Assembly: GCA_963920635.1 (NCBI GenBank) | Contig: OY987299.1 | Location: 70,600,692 to 70,664,691, forward strand | Origin: Pseudeuparius sepicola | Lineage: Eukaryota; Arthropoda; Insecta; Coleoptera; Anthribidae | DNA: 64,000 nt | Direction of reading: 5' to 3' | Shown here: positions 23,622 to 31,795 of the stretch, in pieces | Layout: every line of letters begins with the position of its first letter | How positions within the stretch are numbered: position 1 is the first letter of the stretch | Program-made: the position numbers and the translations under genes | Notes under the pieces: model-generated | Databases searched by the model: none | Seen by the model: only the letters and a program-made list of their open reading frames with translations | What the model was told of the DNA's origin: nothing

Positions 23622-23664
23622 TAGATGCTATGAAGAAGACTCTAGGTTGAGTCGAAACGTCGCA
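23622..23664 (+). ncRNA. Hammerhead-ribozyme-like motif of the Penelope element
   Basis: ATGAAGAA, then hairpin GACTC-TAGGTT-GAGTC, then CGAAACGTC. A stem II hairpin directly followed by GAAAC fits the short hammerhead motifs known from Penelope terminal repeats. The expected CUGAUGA box is degenerate (CTATGAAGA), so self-cleavage is doubtful. Confidence 0.5.
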
Positions 23665-23864
23665 ATACAATGAGACAATAGATTATCTGCTTGTTTTTGT
23701 CCAAACCATTACGGATAATAATAAATATATTATGTGTACTTGCAAAACAAAGTGTTTTATTTCGAATATAAAAGAAAATACATCCTTCGGCAAAGTCTGA
23801 GTTCTTTAATAGTGCTAACTTCTCTAGTAACAAACACTTTATTTAGTTTAGTTATGTCCCAAAA

Positions 23865-24107
23865 GTGAAAGAAAGCTATGTGTGTCTTAGTGAGAATAAA
23901 ACTAAAAACATTTCTGATTGTTATATACCGGTAAACTTATTAAAGTTAAATAACTACTCCATATACGTGAGTACAATAGACAACATTTCTTTGAATCACG
24001 CTAAATATTATAAAATTAAATGCTTTTTTAATGATAATTTAACTATTACTTCAAATTGGAAATTATTATCATTGAATAGGGCTATACTTTTTGTTATATT
24101 ACTATAG
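23865..24107 (+). CDS. Short unknown ORF fragment
   Basis: An 80-residue frame with a hydrophobic C-terminal tail (AILFVILL) lies between the Penelope element and the next Polinton gene. It opens on a GTG, not an ATG, and the frame extends a little upstream. It could be a Polinton gene piece. No motif is recognised and it may be chance. Confidence 0.25.
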   Translation: MKESYVCLSENKTKNISDCYIPVNLLKLNNYSIYVSTIDNISLNHAKYYKIKCFFNDNLTITSNWKLLSLNRAILFVILL

Positions 24108-24199
24108 CTTTTGTTGCTTTAGTTAGCGTTTCATTATTTACTACATGGCTCATGTGGCAAATTTGGAAGAAATATAATTACTACTATTAATAGAGAAGT

Positions 24200-24236
24200 G
24201 GGGGTAAAAGTTAGGGGGTAAAAGTTAGGGGTGGGG
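24200..24236 (+). repeat. G-run cluster with quadruplex potential
   Basis: Four G-runs (5, 5, 4, 4) separated by TAAAAGTTA, TAAAAGTTA and T. It results from a short direct repeat of GGGGGTAAAAGTTA. It sits about 30 bp upstream of the ATG at 24264 near the next Polinton gene. Confidence 0.5.
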
Positions 24237-24605
24237 AGGACTAGCATAAATAGGTATTGCAAAATGGTTAGCGTTAGTAAGAGTCAATCTTTTAAATTAA
24301 AATCAGTATAACTTTCCAGTTCCTAGTACTCCCCTCAAGTGAAAACAAGAAATGTTACGATCAATCTAGTGTATTTTCGGACAGTAAAAAATTTAGTGAA
24401 TCTAGTGTGTTTTTGGACAGTAGAACGTATAATTTGAATAAGTCTGCTAGTAAATATGTTGCAATTGGTTTGAATATCCGATTTGAACCGTGTGTAAAAA
24501 TTGGTGGAAGTAAAGGATCTGTAACACTCACAGAGAAGGAGTGGAAATTGTTGTTGGATTACCAAGGATGTATTTTAAATTTTTTTTATTCCCACGAAGA
24601 ATATA

Positions 24606-25208
24606 CAGGGTGATTCAGGAGGAAATGTCAATATTTTAGGTACGTATTCGGGGACCCAAAATAAACATAAAAGTTCCTATAAACATGGGTCCTATTCCCG
24701 GCCGTTACCGAAATACAGGGGTAAACAACATTCAATTTAAGGTTTTTATTACATTATTTATAACAGGTAGGCTAGGTTTTATAGTTTTCAAAAATGCCAC
24801 CGTTTACTTCTAAACATAAGTCAGCTCTCTGGTGAATAGCTCGGGTCGCTCTATGAATGGATACGGGCCTGTTTCTTATAGTTGCTGCTGCATTTATTAT
24901 TCGATCGAGTAATGCATCTCTAGTGTTTACTTTACTTGAATATACCAATGATTTAAACCACCCCCAAAGACAATAATCCAGAGGATTAAGGTCTACTATT
25001 GCTAAGCAACAGGAATTTCCGCCTGAATCACCCAAAACCTAGCCTACCTGTTATAAATAATGTAATAAAAACCTTAAATTGAATGTTGTTTACCCCTGTA
25101 TTTCGGTAACGGCCGGGAATAGGACCCATGTTTATAGGAACTTTTATGTTTATTTTGGGTCCCCGAATACGTACCTAAAATATTGACATTTCCTCCTGAA
25201 TCACCCTG
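24606..25208. mobile_element. 603-bp mariner-type element, TA target duplication
   Basis: Arms of 174 bp (24606-24779 and 25035-25208) are nearly perfect inverted repeats starting CAGGGTGATTCAGGAGGAAA, with TA at 24604-24605 and 25209-25210. The 255-bp loop is a transposase C-terminal remnant. High arm identity suggests recent activity or gene-conversion-like maintenance. Confidence 0.9.
24772..25035 (-). pseudogene. Mariner-type transposase C-terminal remnant
   Basis: The minus-strand frame reads LNPLDYCLWGWFKSLVY, then a linker, then RADLCLEVNGGIFEN. The NPLD..LWG motif contains the last catalytic acidic residue of ITm transposases, and the C-terminal LCLEVNGG.FE string closes them. Only about 80 codons survive, so the element needs transposase in trans. 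Confidence 0.7.
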
Positions 25209-25562
25209 TATATCACCGATAGAAGTGGAAAATTTTAAAATATTTTTTGAAAAGTTTAATGGTTTAATACGTCTAACAAAAATATTTAAAGATACTCACT
25301 ATGTGTACCTAGGATGTGAATCTGTTAGCAATTTGTTTCAACTCATGCCACTCATTTCCAACAAAATACATTCATTGCAAAAGCAACAATTTGGAAAATA
25401 TTTTCACACCTTTGTAACTTCTTTAAACCGAAGTTATAAAAATGTCTTGGACACTGTTTATACTGTCTTGTTATCACGGAAGGATCAGTGCAACGAAAAC
25501 GATTCAATAATGATGGAACTTGTGCTTCTACACCCGGATATGTTGAATGAAAAGTTAAAACT

Positions 25563-25775
25563 ATGAAGAAAGTAACTTTTAATGAAGATAAAAACCAAGT
25601 ACATGTAATGTTTGTATGGAATTATGCTTATAGGAAAGCTAGAGAGAACATTTATGAATCAGCTGTACTCGATCGCTTACGATTTAAAAGAAAAATTGAA
25701 TATACTGAAATATTATTAAAAAATATATTAAGTTCTACTTTCAGATGTAAAATATACACTTCCCGATTTTTATAA
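25563..25775 (+). CDS. Small basic Polinton protein, unknown function
   Basis: 70 residues, ATG overlapping the previous stop by four bases. It has a charged start (KKVTFNEDKN) and an aromatic WNYAYRKARE segment, then basic helices. Intact. Size, position and overlap suggest a genuine Polinton gene translated or transcribed with its neighbour. No family is assigned. Confidence 0.55.
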   Translation: MKKVTFNEDKNQVHVMFVWNYAYRKARENIYESAVLDRLRFKRKIEYTEILLKNILSSTFRCKIYTSRFL

Positions 25776-25860
25776 ATGCTGAATTAATTATATCTTATAA
25801 ACGTTTGTTTTATTTATGTGTGTGAAAAAAAAACAACTCGTATTTTTTATTATATTTTTA

Positions 25861-26310
25861 TTAGTCTTTCATTAAAAAATTTTCATATAAATAAGATACG
25901 TTTGATAATGCACAAACACAAGGATTTTTTGAATGATAAAAACACTTAGGTTCTTGAAGTTTTAATGTTGATTGCTCTCCAAATTCAATTACAGGTCTTG
26001 ATGAAAATTTCTGCACGTATGTCGCTTTTTCTTTACCTTTGATATATACTCAGTCATTCTTGTCGGTAATATGTTGAAGAATGGTGGGAAACTTATGTAT
26101 AGGGATAAATCCGTCCATCCAGTTAATACAATGATGATTATCTTTTAACCACACAACTTGTTTATAAATATGTGGAGGTAAGAGATTCATGTGGAAAGGT
26201 GGCTTGAATACATAATGACAAATTTTATCACCATCGTATGCGGCAAATTCTTTCACTATAAATTTATTGTTTTCTTCTTTGAAACCTTGAATATCAATTA
26301 TTACACTCAT
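25861..26310 (-). pseudogene. Conserved-looking Polinton protein with one in-frame stop
   Basis: Starts at ATG 26310 (MSVIIDIQGFKEENNKFIVK) and, apart from a TGA near 26050, stays open to a TAA at 25861, about 147 residues in all. The second part has KCFYHSKNPCVCALSNVSYL, with clustered Cys/His. It is downstream of MCP on the same strand, so it may be the last gene of the minus-strand block. The N-terminal pattern (hydrophobic strand, D, then F and KE) faintly recalls DEDD exonucleases, but I would not call it. Confidence 0.55.
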
Positions 26311-26485
26311 ATTTTCAGGTTGCTAAACTTTTGGAAAACAATTAATTCTTTTAATTTGATAAATCTGAATTAACTGTTTTAATTTTCTTAAATTTACTAA
26401 GAACTTCTCTAATCTGGAGACCATTTTAAACTGACGAGAAATATTTATTCAGCAGTCTTTATATAGCATAACTTGACATATTAAT

Positions 26486-27655
26486 TTAAACCTGTCGTAC
26501 AGTTTTGGTGAGGGGATTGTAAGCAAACATTTTATCGTGAAGAATTAAACAATAAGCGGAGGTTTTATCGGGAATATCTTTGCTTGTTTCAAACTCTACT
26601 CTCAACACAATTGGTCCCGTTTCAATTGCCTCCTTTTGATACATACAATTGATGTATGTAATTGGAGCCATATCCCTAAATTCCTTTGGCGTGAAGATAG
26701 GTTCAAGGGAGGTTTCATAATATGATTTTCGGAATGATGAAAACATTTCATAAAGATATGCAAATTTGTTATTATCAAAATCTAAATACAAATCAGAGTA
26801 TGGATATTTGTCAGAGTTAAAAAAGTCTCTGATATTTCTGAGATTGCAATGGTCAAATTCACTCATGTTAGCAGAGACGTTCCCTCTTTTGTTTGTTTGA
26901 AAAGCTACAATTACGTGACGTGGTGTTTCCACTTTGGTAGATGCTTTAACCGGCCAATTATGCCTGGTTATTTTTAAAAGTTCTGGATATTCTATCAGCT
27001 CCCAAGATCTGAACGAAATTAAAAGTTCCTGTCCTTTATTTATTACTTTTGTGAAATATAGTTCTTTTTCTATATCGACTATAACCCACTCCAATTTTGA
27101 AATATTTATTCGCGGGACTTCGTTTGCATCTGTACTATAAACTGCATTTTTGTCGTCATTTGTCCTAACTAATATTAATTCTTGTCTAGCATTTAAAAGT
27201 ATTGTTTTAAAGTCTTCAAAAAAACCCATTAATGTATTTAGAGGAATGCAGACATTGAAGTTACCAAGTGAGTCAACAATTGTTTCTGATTTCGAAAACC
27301 AACCGGCGTTTAGAAGCTTTTTAGTTTCATTTTGAGTGTATGATAAATATCCTTTTAATGTTGACGTTATTGTGACTCCATTCAATTGGTAGCGAATTTC
27401 TTTAAATAAAAAGGCAAGTGCGTTATTTACAAACTGTAGTTTTGTAGAAACCTTATCATTCTGATCTTTTAAGCTACCTTCGATATACAAAAAGCTTTCA
27501 CATGGTAAAGTGTACTTTCCGATTTCTTGAATAGATGTGATAATTTCATCGTTGTACTCAAACTTTTTTGATGATTGGGAGTCGTAAGTATGAAACTCTT
27601 TTCTCCAAATAGAATTATCAATCAGCGGGCTTTTGTTCACATCCAAATATTCCAT
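26486..27655 (-). CDS. Polinton major capsid protein, double jelly-roll (MCP/PY)
   Basis: 389 residues, intact, ATG at 27655. The C-terminal half has NWPVKASTKVETPRHVIVAF followed by QTNKRGNVSANMSEFDHCNL and the DFFNSDKYPYSDL block, the signature region by which I recognise Polinton capsid proteins. The family folds as two vertical jelly rolls and trimerises into the hexons of an icosahedral shell. The length is slightly shorter than typical, with the C-terminus complete to a stop. It lies downstream of PX in the minus-strand morphogenesis block. Its preservation contrasts with the broken neighbours. Confidence 0.85.
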   Translation of the reverse strand: MEYLDVNKSPLIDNSIWRKEFHTYDSQSSKKFEYNDEIITSIQEIGKYTLPCESFLYIEGSLKDQNDKVSTKLQFVNNALAFLFKEIRYQLNGVTITSTLKGYLSYTQNETKKLLNAGWFSKSETIVDSLGNFNVCIPLNTLMGFFEDFKTILLNARQELILVRTNDDKNAVYSTDANEVPRINISKLEWVIVDIEKELYFTKVINKGQELLISFRSWELIEYPELLKITRHNWPVKASTKVETPRHVIVAFQTNKRGNVSANMSEFDHCNLRNIRDFFNSDKYPYSDLYLDFDNNKFAYLYEMFSSFRKSYYETSLEPIFTPKEFRDMAPITYINCMYQKEAIETGPIVLRVEFETSKDIPDKTSAYCLILHDKMFAYNPLTKTVRQV

Positions 27656-27802
27656 TATTTAAGCACAAAAAATCCGAGAGATTTCAAAAAGATTCGATTT
27701 TTGCTTGTTAGTCGTTTGGCAGCAGCTTTTGCACTGAGTCGTTTTATTTTATACTTTTTATTATAAACCTTCTTATAAACTTCCTTATTAGTGAAAAGCC
27801 TA

Positions 27803-28511
27803 TTATATCTGAGAACCATTATTCGGAATTTTTTTAACGTGCAGTCTTACCGTGACCGTCTCTCCACTGAAATTAACTAAATCTCCGTCTTGATCTAATA
27901 TTTGAATAGAAACGTTGTTTATAATTTTTACATGGACCGGAAAGTAAATAATATTCTGAGGTGATTCTATAATTTTAAAACCAGGTCCTACACTAGGAAA
28001 AAACTGATGAACGATATGGACAGGTCTACCATTATAATATGAACCCGCCGCAATGCTACAGTCTATACATATCGCATTTACTTTAATTATTTCTGCCGGA
28101 TAATCAGACACATGTATGCCTGGTTCTAAAATACCATTCTTATAACCTAAAATTTTTCCAATTGATCCTTCATAAAATTTAATTAGTTTCCCATTTTCAA
28201 TAATGGTATGCAGCGTGTTGTTATTAGGTGAAATTTTTAAAACAGAATCCACAGTTTCTAACTCGCCACGTACCAATTTATTTATGTCGTCTAATTCGTA
28301 TACGCCTGACGGTATAGTTATTGTTACATTCCCACACGTAAATTTATTGTTTCTCTCATCGATATTAGGTATAGCGTTAAATGTTTCATAGTTTGTTAAT
28401 CCGATTACATATTCGTCGTCATCTAGGTAGATAAATTGGAGGGTTAAAGTCGGCTGATAACACGTTTGAAGTTCCCTTATAGTTACAGATAAAATGACTG
28501 TTATATTTCAT
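27803..28511 (-). pseudogene. Polinton minor capsid protein (PX, penton-like), one frameshift
   Basis: ATG at 28511-28509 overlaps the protease stop (ATGA). The first frame gives NYKGTSNVLSADFNPPIYL. A 1-nt shift near 28435 leads into DDDEYVIGLTNYETFNAIPN, and then IPSGVYELDDINKL to a stop at 27803. The NAIPNI and IPSGVYELDDI strings and the size (about 235 residues) fit the single jelly-roll minor capsid protein, which forms pentons. Only the second part has a long open frame, so the gene is inactivated by the shift. Confidence 0.75.
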
Positions 28512-28887
28512 AAAAAAAAACCTTATACAGAAATTTCAAAACCAAGTGTCCGCAATTCACAGAATCGTATTTTTGAAACTGATTGTAATTATATAATACT
28601 TTGTTTGGACTACCATCACTAAAAAAATAATTTATGACTTCGAGAGGTGGTCTCAAATTACCATAGCTATCAAAGTATGTTATATTTATCCTTTTTTTGA
28701 CATATCCAGTCCAGTGGGTTCCTTCTCCTTGAGAATTATCTAAATTTATAATTCCCGTTTCGTATTTCCTTATTTTTTGGGTAATTTATCTCTCATAAAC
28801 ACACCTCTAAAATATGGAATATTAAGAACTTTCACATACTTTTCCAAGTCTAAGTTTGTAAGCGCTCGGTGTGGTAGTCGATTTAGC
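28508..28887 (-). pseudogene. Adenain-like cysteine protease (PRO), frameshifted
   Basis: Ulp1/adenovirus-type protease that matures capsid proteins. Minus-strand frames read ALTNLDLEKYVKVLNIPYF and RGVFMRDKLP. After a 1-nt shift in an A-run near 28775 comes GIINLDNSQGEGTHWTGYVK, then YFDSYGNLRPP and finally DSVNCGHLVLKFLY. The His in GTHW, the Asp in FDSYG and the Cys in NCGH make up the expected catalytic triad. No ATG is found in frame upstream, where a stop occurs near 28905, so the true start is lost. It is packed between the PLA2-like gene (ends 28896) and PX. Confidence 0.75.
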
Positions 28888-28895
28888 AGTTTTTT

Positions 28896-29744
28896 TTATA
28901 AGGTTTGATATAAACCGCAACTTTTTTTGTATGGTTTCAAATATAGACCCTTTCCCAAAGATACTTGCTCCATGACTTTATTATGTCTCTTTTGCTCTTC
29001 CAATTTATCCCTAGCAGCTTTATCATCATTAACCGCTTTTGCTATTCCAGCTGCTCCTCCACCCAAGGCTCCTAGAGCTGATAGACCCGCAAACAAAGGA
29101 ATTAGGGGCAATAACCCACCCACCTTTGGCACTTTAATTATACGATTTCTGGGTTGTTTTTTTTTTCGTTTTAAAACAGAAATTGCAGATTTAACAGCTT
29201 TTTGTAAATTTGCATGTTTAGAACCAATAATTGCATTTCTACCAGTTTTTATAGCATTGTTAAACGATATACCCCTACCACTGGATTTTCCTCTTTTGCT
29301 TTTCTTTTTACTACGTTTTTTTAAACCCATTCCTAAAGCTCGCTTGGCTTTCATTGCTGTCGTTACACCTAAAGCTGCTATTCTTTCACCAATTTTTGAA
29401 TTAGGAGCTCGAACCCGCTTTCTGGCCTCTTGTTCCAATATTTTATCAGCTATATGCCGATTTTCTAAATCACTAAACCTGGAATATGCAATATCGTGTT
29501 TCTTGCATGAATTATCCAAAGGATTAATACCCTGATCTCTTCTAGCTAATCGCTCACGTAGTTTTGTTCCAGGTCCACAAAAATTATAGGATGGTATATG
29601 TAATTCAATCGGTAACTTATTAATAAATTTATTAAAGAGTCCTGAACCTTTCTTCATGGATGACTTTAGATAACTAAATCTCTTTTTATATACAAGCATT
29701 GTTATATATACTACTTTCACTGCTTTAAATATTAATGAGTTCAT
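28896..29744 (-). CDS. Phospholipase-A2-like Polinton protein with adenoviral-core-like tail
   Basis: 282 residues, intact. Residues 43-95 form a parvovirus-VP1-type phospholipase A2 motif: calcium loop CGPGT at 56-60 and catalytic HD pair at 83-84 in NSCKKHDIAY. The family hydrolyses phospholipids and in parvoviruses helps virions leave the endosome. A very basic stretch follows (about 140-200, KKRSKKKSKRGK), then a Gly/Ala/Leu hydrophobic segment (about 209-239), then LGKGLYLKPYKKSCGLY. This layout suggests a virion core protein with membrane activity. Translation may start at Met30, which begins MKKGSGLFNKF, rather than Met1. It is divergently transcribed from the ATPase 30 bp away. Confidence 0.8.
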   Translation of the reverse strand: MNSLIFKAVKVVYITMLVYKKRFSYLKSSMKKGSGLFNKFINKLPIELHIPSYNFCGPGTKLRERLARRDQGINPLDNSCKKHDIAYSRFSDLENRHIADKILEQEARKRVRAPNSKIGERIAALGVTTAMKAKRALGMGLKKRSKKKSKRGKSSGRGISFNNAIKTGRNAIIGSKHANLQKAVKSAISVLKRKKKQPRNRIIKVPKVGGLLPLIPLFAGLSALGALGGGAAGIAKAVNDDKAARDKLEEQKRHNKVMEQVSLGKGLYLKPYKKSCGLYQTL

Positions 29745-30243
29745 TACTCTTGGTTAGTATAGAATAGGATACGATGAAGATCGTTAAACAAAATTTCTCT
29801 CTGTCTATAAGAAATCATGATATGGAAACAGAAATTTTCCGTAAACATGCTGATTTATTTCCCGGTGATTGTAAAAGGGCTTTGATTGTAGGACCCTCGG
29901 GATGTGGAAAAACTAATGTTGTTTTTAGCCTTTTGACCGAATCTCATGGATTAAGGTTTGAAAACGTCTATATATGCTCAAAATCCTTAAATCAACCTAA
30001 ATCTCAATACCTACGCCAGCTTTTTGAACCTATTAAGGAAATTGGATATTTCGAATGCGAAAATGAGGGCGATATAATACCACCCTGTGATATAAGACCA
30101 AACTCTGTTATTATATTTGACGATATGGTGTGTTGCAATCAGACCGCTATCAGAGAATATTTCTGTTTTGGACGCCATAAATCGACCGATTGTTTTTATT
30201 TATGTCAAACTTATTCCTCAATTCAAAAACAATTAATACGGGA

Positions 30244-31400
30244 AGTAGTATAGCAAAGGGTACTCCAGGGCGGAAGTGACGTCACAAGATGGCCGCGAAG
30301 GCGGGAAATTTGAAAATGACCTTGACCTGCGGGTTCAATGAACTTTAAGGGGTCACGTTCAGTTAACCTTGACCTGAAGGTTATCTAGAGGTCAAGGGGT
30401 TACCAGATCGATAAGCTTTAATGGGTCATTGACCCGCGGGTTCAATGAACTTGAAGGGGTCACGTTCAGGTAACCTTGACCTAAAGGTCAATGAACTTTA
30501 AGAGGTCACCTTGAGTTAACCTTGACCTAAAGGTCTATAAACTTTAAGAGGTCATCTTGTTAACCTTGACCTGAACGTCAATGAACTTTAAGAGGTCACC
30601 TTGACACGTGGCACTTTGCACAACTTTGCTCACAGTTCTGGGAACGGAAGTGACGTCAATATGGCCGCCAAGGCGGAAAAATGACCTGTGGTTGTCATTT
30701 AAGTGAGACCGATGATCTTTAAGGGGTCACAGGTTAATAATCTCGTGTTGACACGTGGCACCTTGAATTGCAGAAAACTTTGCTCGCAGTTCACGGAAGT
30801 GACGTCAATAATAGGGCAAAATGCGGGAAATTTGAAATGTGATGGAGTCACCTTGACGTGAAGGTTGATCACATAGGTATAAGTTAAAAATATCTAAGGG
30901 GTCACCTTGAAAATTGACCTTTAAGGGGTTACTACATCGACGACATTTAAGGGAGTCACCTTGAGTTAAGCCTGGTCTGAAGGTTATCTTGAGGTCACCA
31001 GATCGATGATCTTTAAGGGGTCAGAGGTTAATAATCTCACAGTCACCTTGACACGTGGCACTTGGGTTTTACCTTGAAAAATTTAACTTTGCTCGCAGTT
31101 CTCAGACGGAAGTGACGTCAATATGGCAAACTGCGGGAAATTTGAAAATGTGATGGAGTCACCTTGACGTGAAGGTTGATCACATATAGGTTCAAAATAT
31201 CTAAGGGGTCATCTTGAAAGTTAACCTTTAAGGGGTTACTACAACGACGACATTTAAGGGGGTCACCTTGAGTTAAGCCTGGTCTGAAGGTTATCTTGAG
31301 GTCACCAGATCGATGATCTTTAAGGGGTCACAGGATAATGATCTCACAGTCACCTTGACACATGGCACTTGGGTTTTACCTTGAAAAATCTGAACTTTAA
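30244..31400 (+). repeat. Left terminal inverted repeat with reiterated regulatory-like motifs
   Basis: CGGAAGTGACGTCA occurs at 30271, 30645, 30794 and 31107, the first two followed by ATGGCCGCC-like strings. GGTCA/TGACC half-sites appear more than twenty times and ACACGTGGCAC several times. A roughly 300-bp segment is duplicated (about 30840-31090 and 31140-31395). The second duplicate is not present in the right TIR. Confidence 0.75.
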
Positions 31401-31795
31401 ATTTAAATAGTTGATAAATGAGCTGGCGAGTATCTAAAAATCTAGCAAAAATTGCGTTACGGAGAAACAATTTTTAGTGGAAGAATTAGTAGAAGTACAT
31501 CTGGAAATTAGCAGAGGACAAAAATTGCTTGGGTCTGAGAACAACAAATATTGAATTCTGCGAAGAGGCTGCATCTTATAAGAAAAAGTTACAATCAGCA
31601 CTAAGAATCTTGATAAATAAAATCTAGTCATTGTCAAAAAATTCCACAGCCGTGTAGTATCCAACTTGACTCTCACTTTTCTACGGTATAGGTATGCACA
31701 GACGTGTTTCCGGGAACACATCTATACAGGGTGTCCCACAACTGTTGGAAACAAATTTAACTAGAGAGCCAACAGCACATTTGCAGCTTCAGTCA
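31401..31795. other. Spacer with a lone CAGGGTGTCCCA terminus
   Basis: No gene recognised. A single MITE-type end CAGGGTGTCCCACAACTG starts at 31728. 31765-31795 is the reverse complement of the first part of the adjacent satellite unit, making a short palindrome at the array edge. Confidence 0.45.

Larger units (their letters stand above)
21300..23790 (+). mobile_element. Penelope-like retroelement
   Basis: Defined by a Penelope-type reverse transcriptase followed by a GIY-YIG endonuclease domain and, about 540 bp past the stop, a hammerhead-like motif typical of Penelope terminal repeats. It lies immediately after the PolB C-terminus, on the same strand, so it inserted at or just past the PolB stop. 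Exact ends and target duplication were not resolved. Confidence 0.8.
24343..25566 (+). pseudogene. Unknown Polinton protein interrupted by a mariner-type element
   Basis: The frame 24343-24605 (with YVAIGLNIRFEPCVKIGG and TLTEKEWKLLLDYQGCI) and the frame 25209-25566 (with FKIFFEKFNGLIRL and LVLLHPDMLNEKLKL) are two parts of one protein of about 205 residues, split by the 603-bp element 24606-25208. Without the element and one TA, the reading frame continues. The start is unresolved; an upstream ATG at 24264 is followed by a stop in frame. The stop overlaps the next gene's ATG (ATGA at 25563). A protein of this kind is seen next to PolB in other Polintons by my recollection, but its function is unknown to me. 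Confidence 0.6.
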
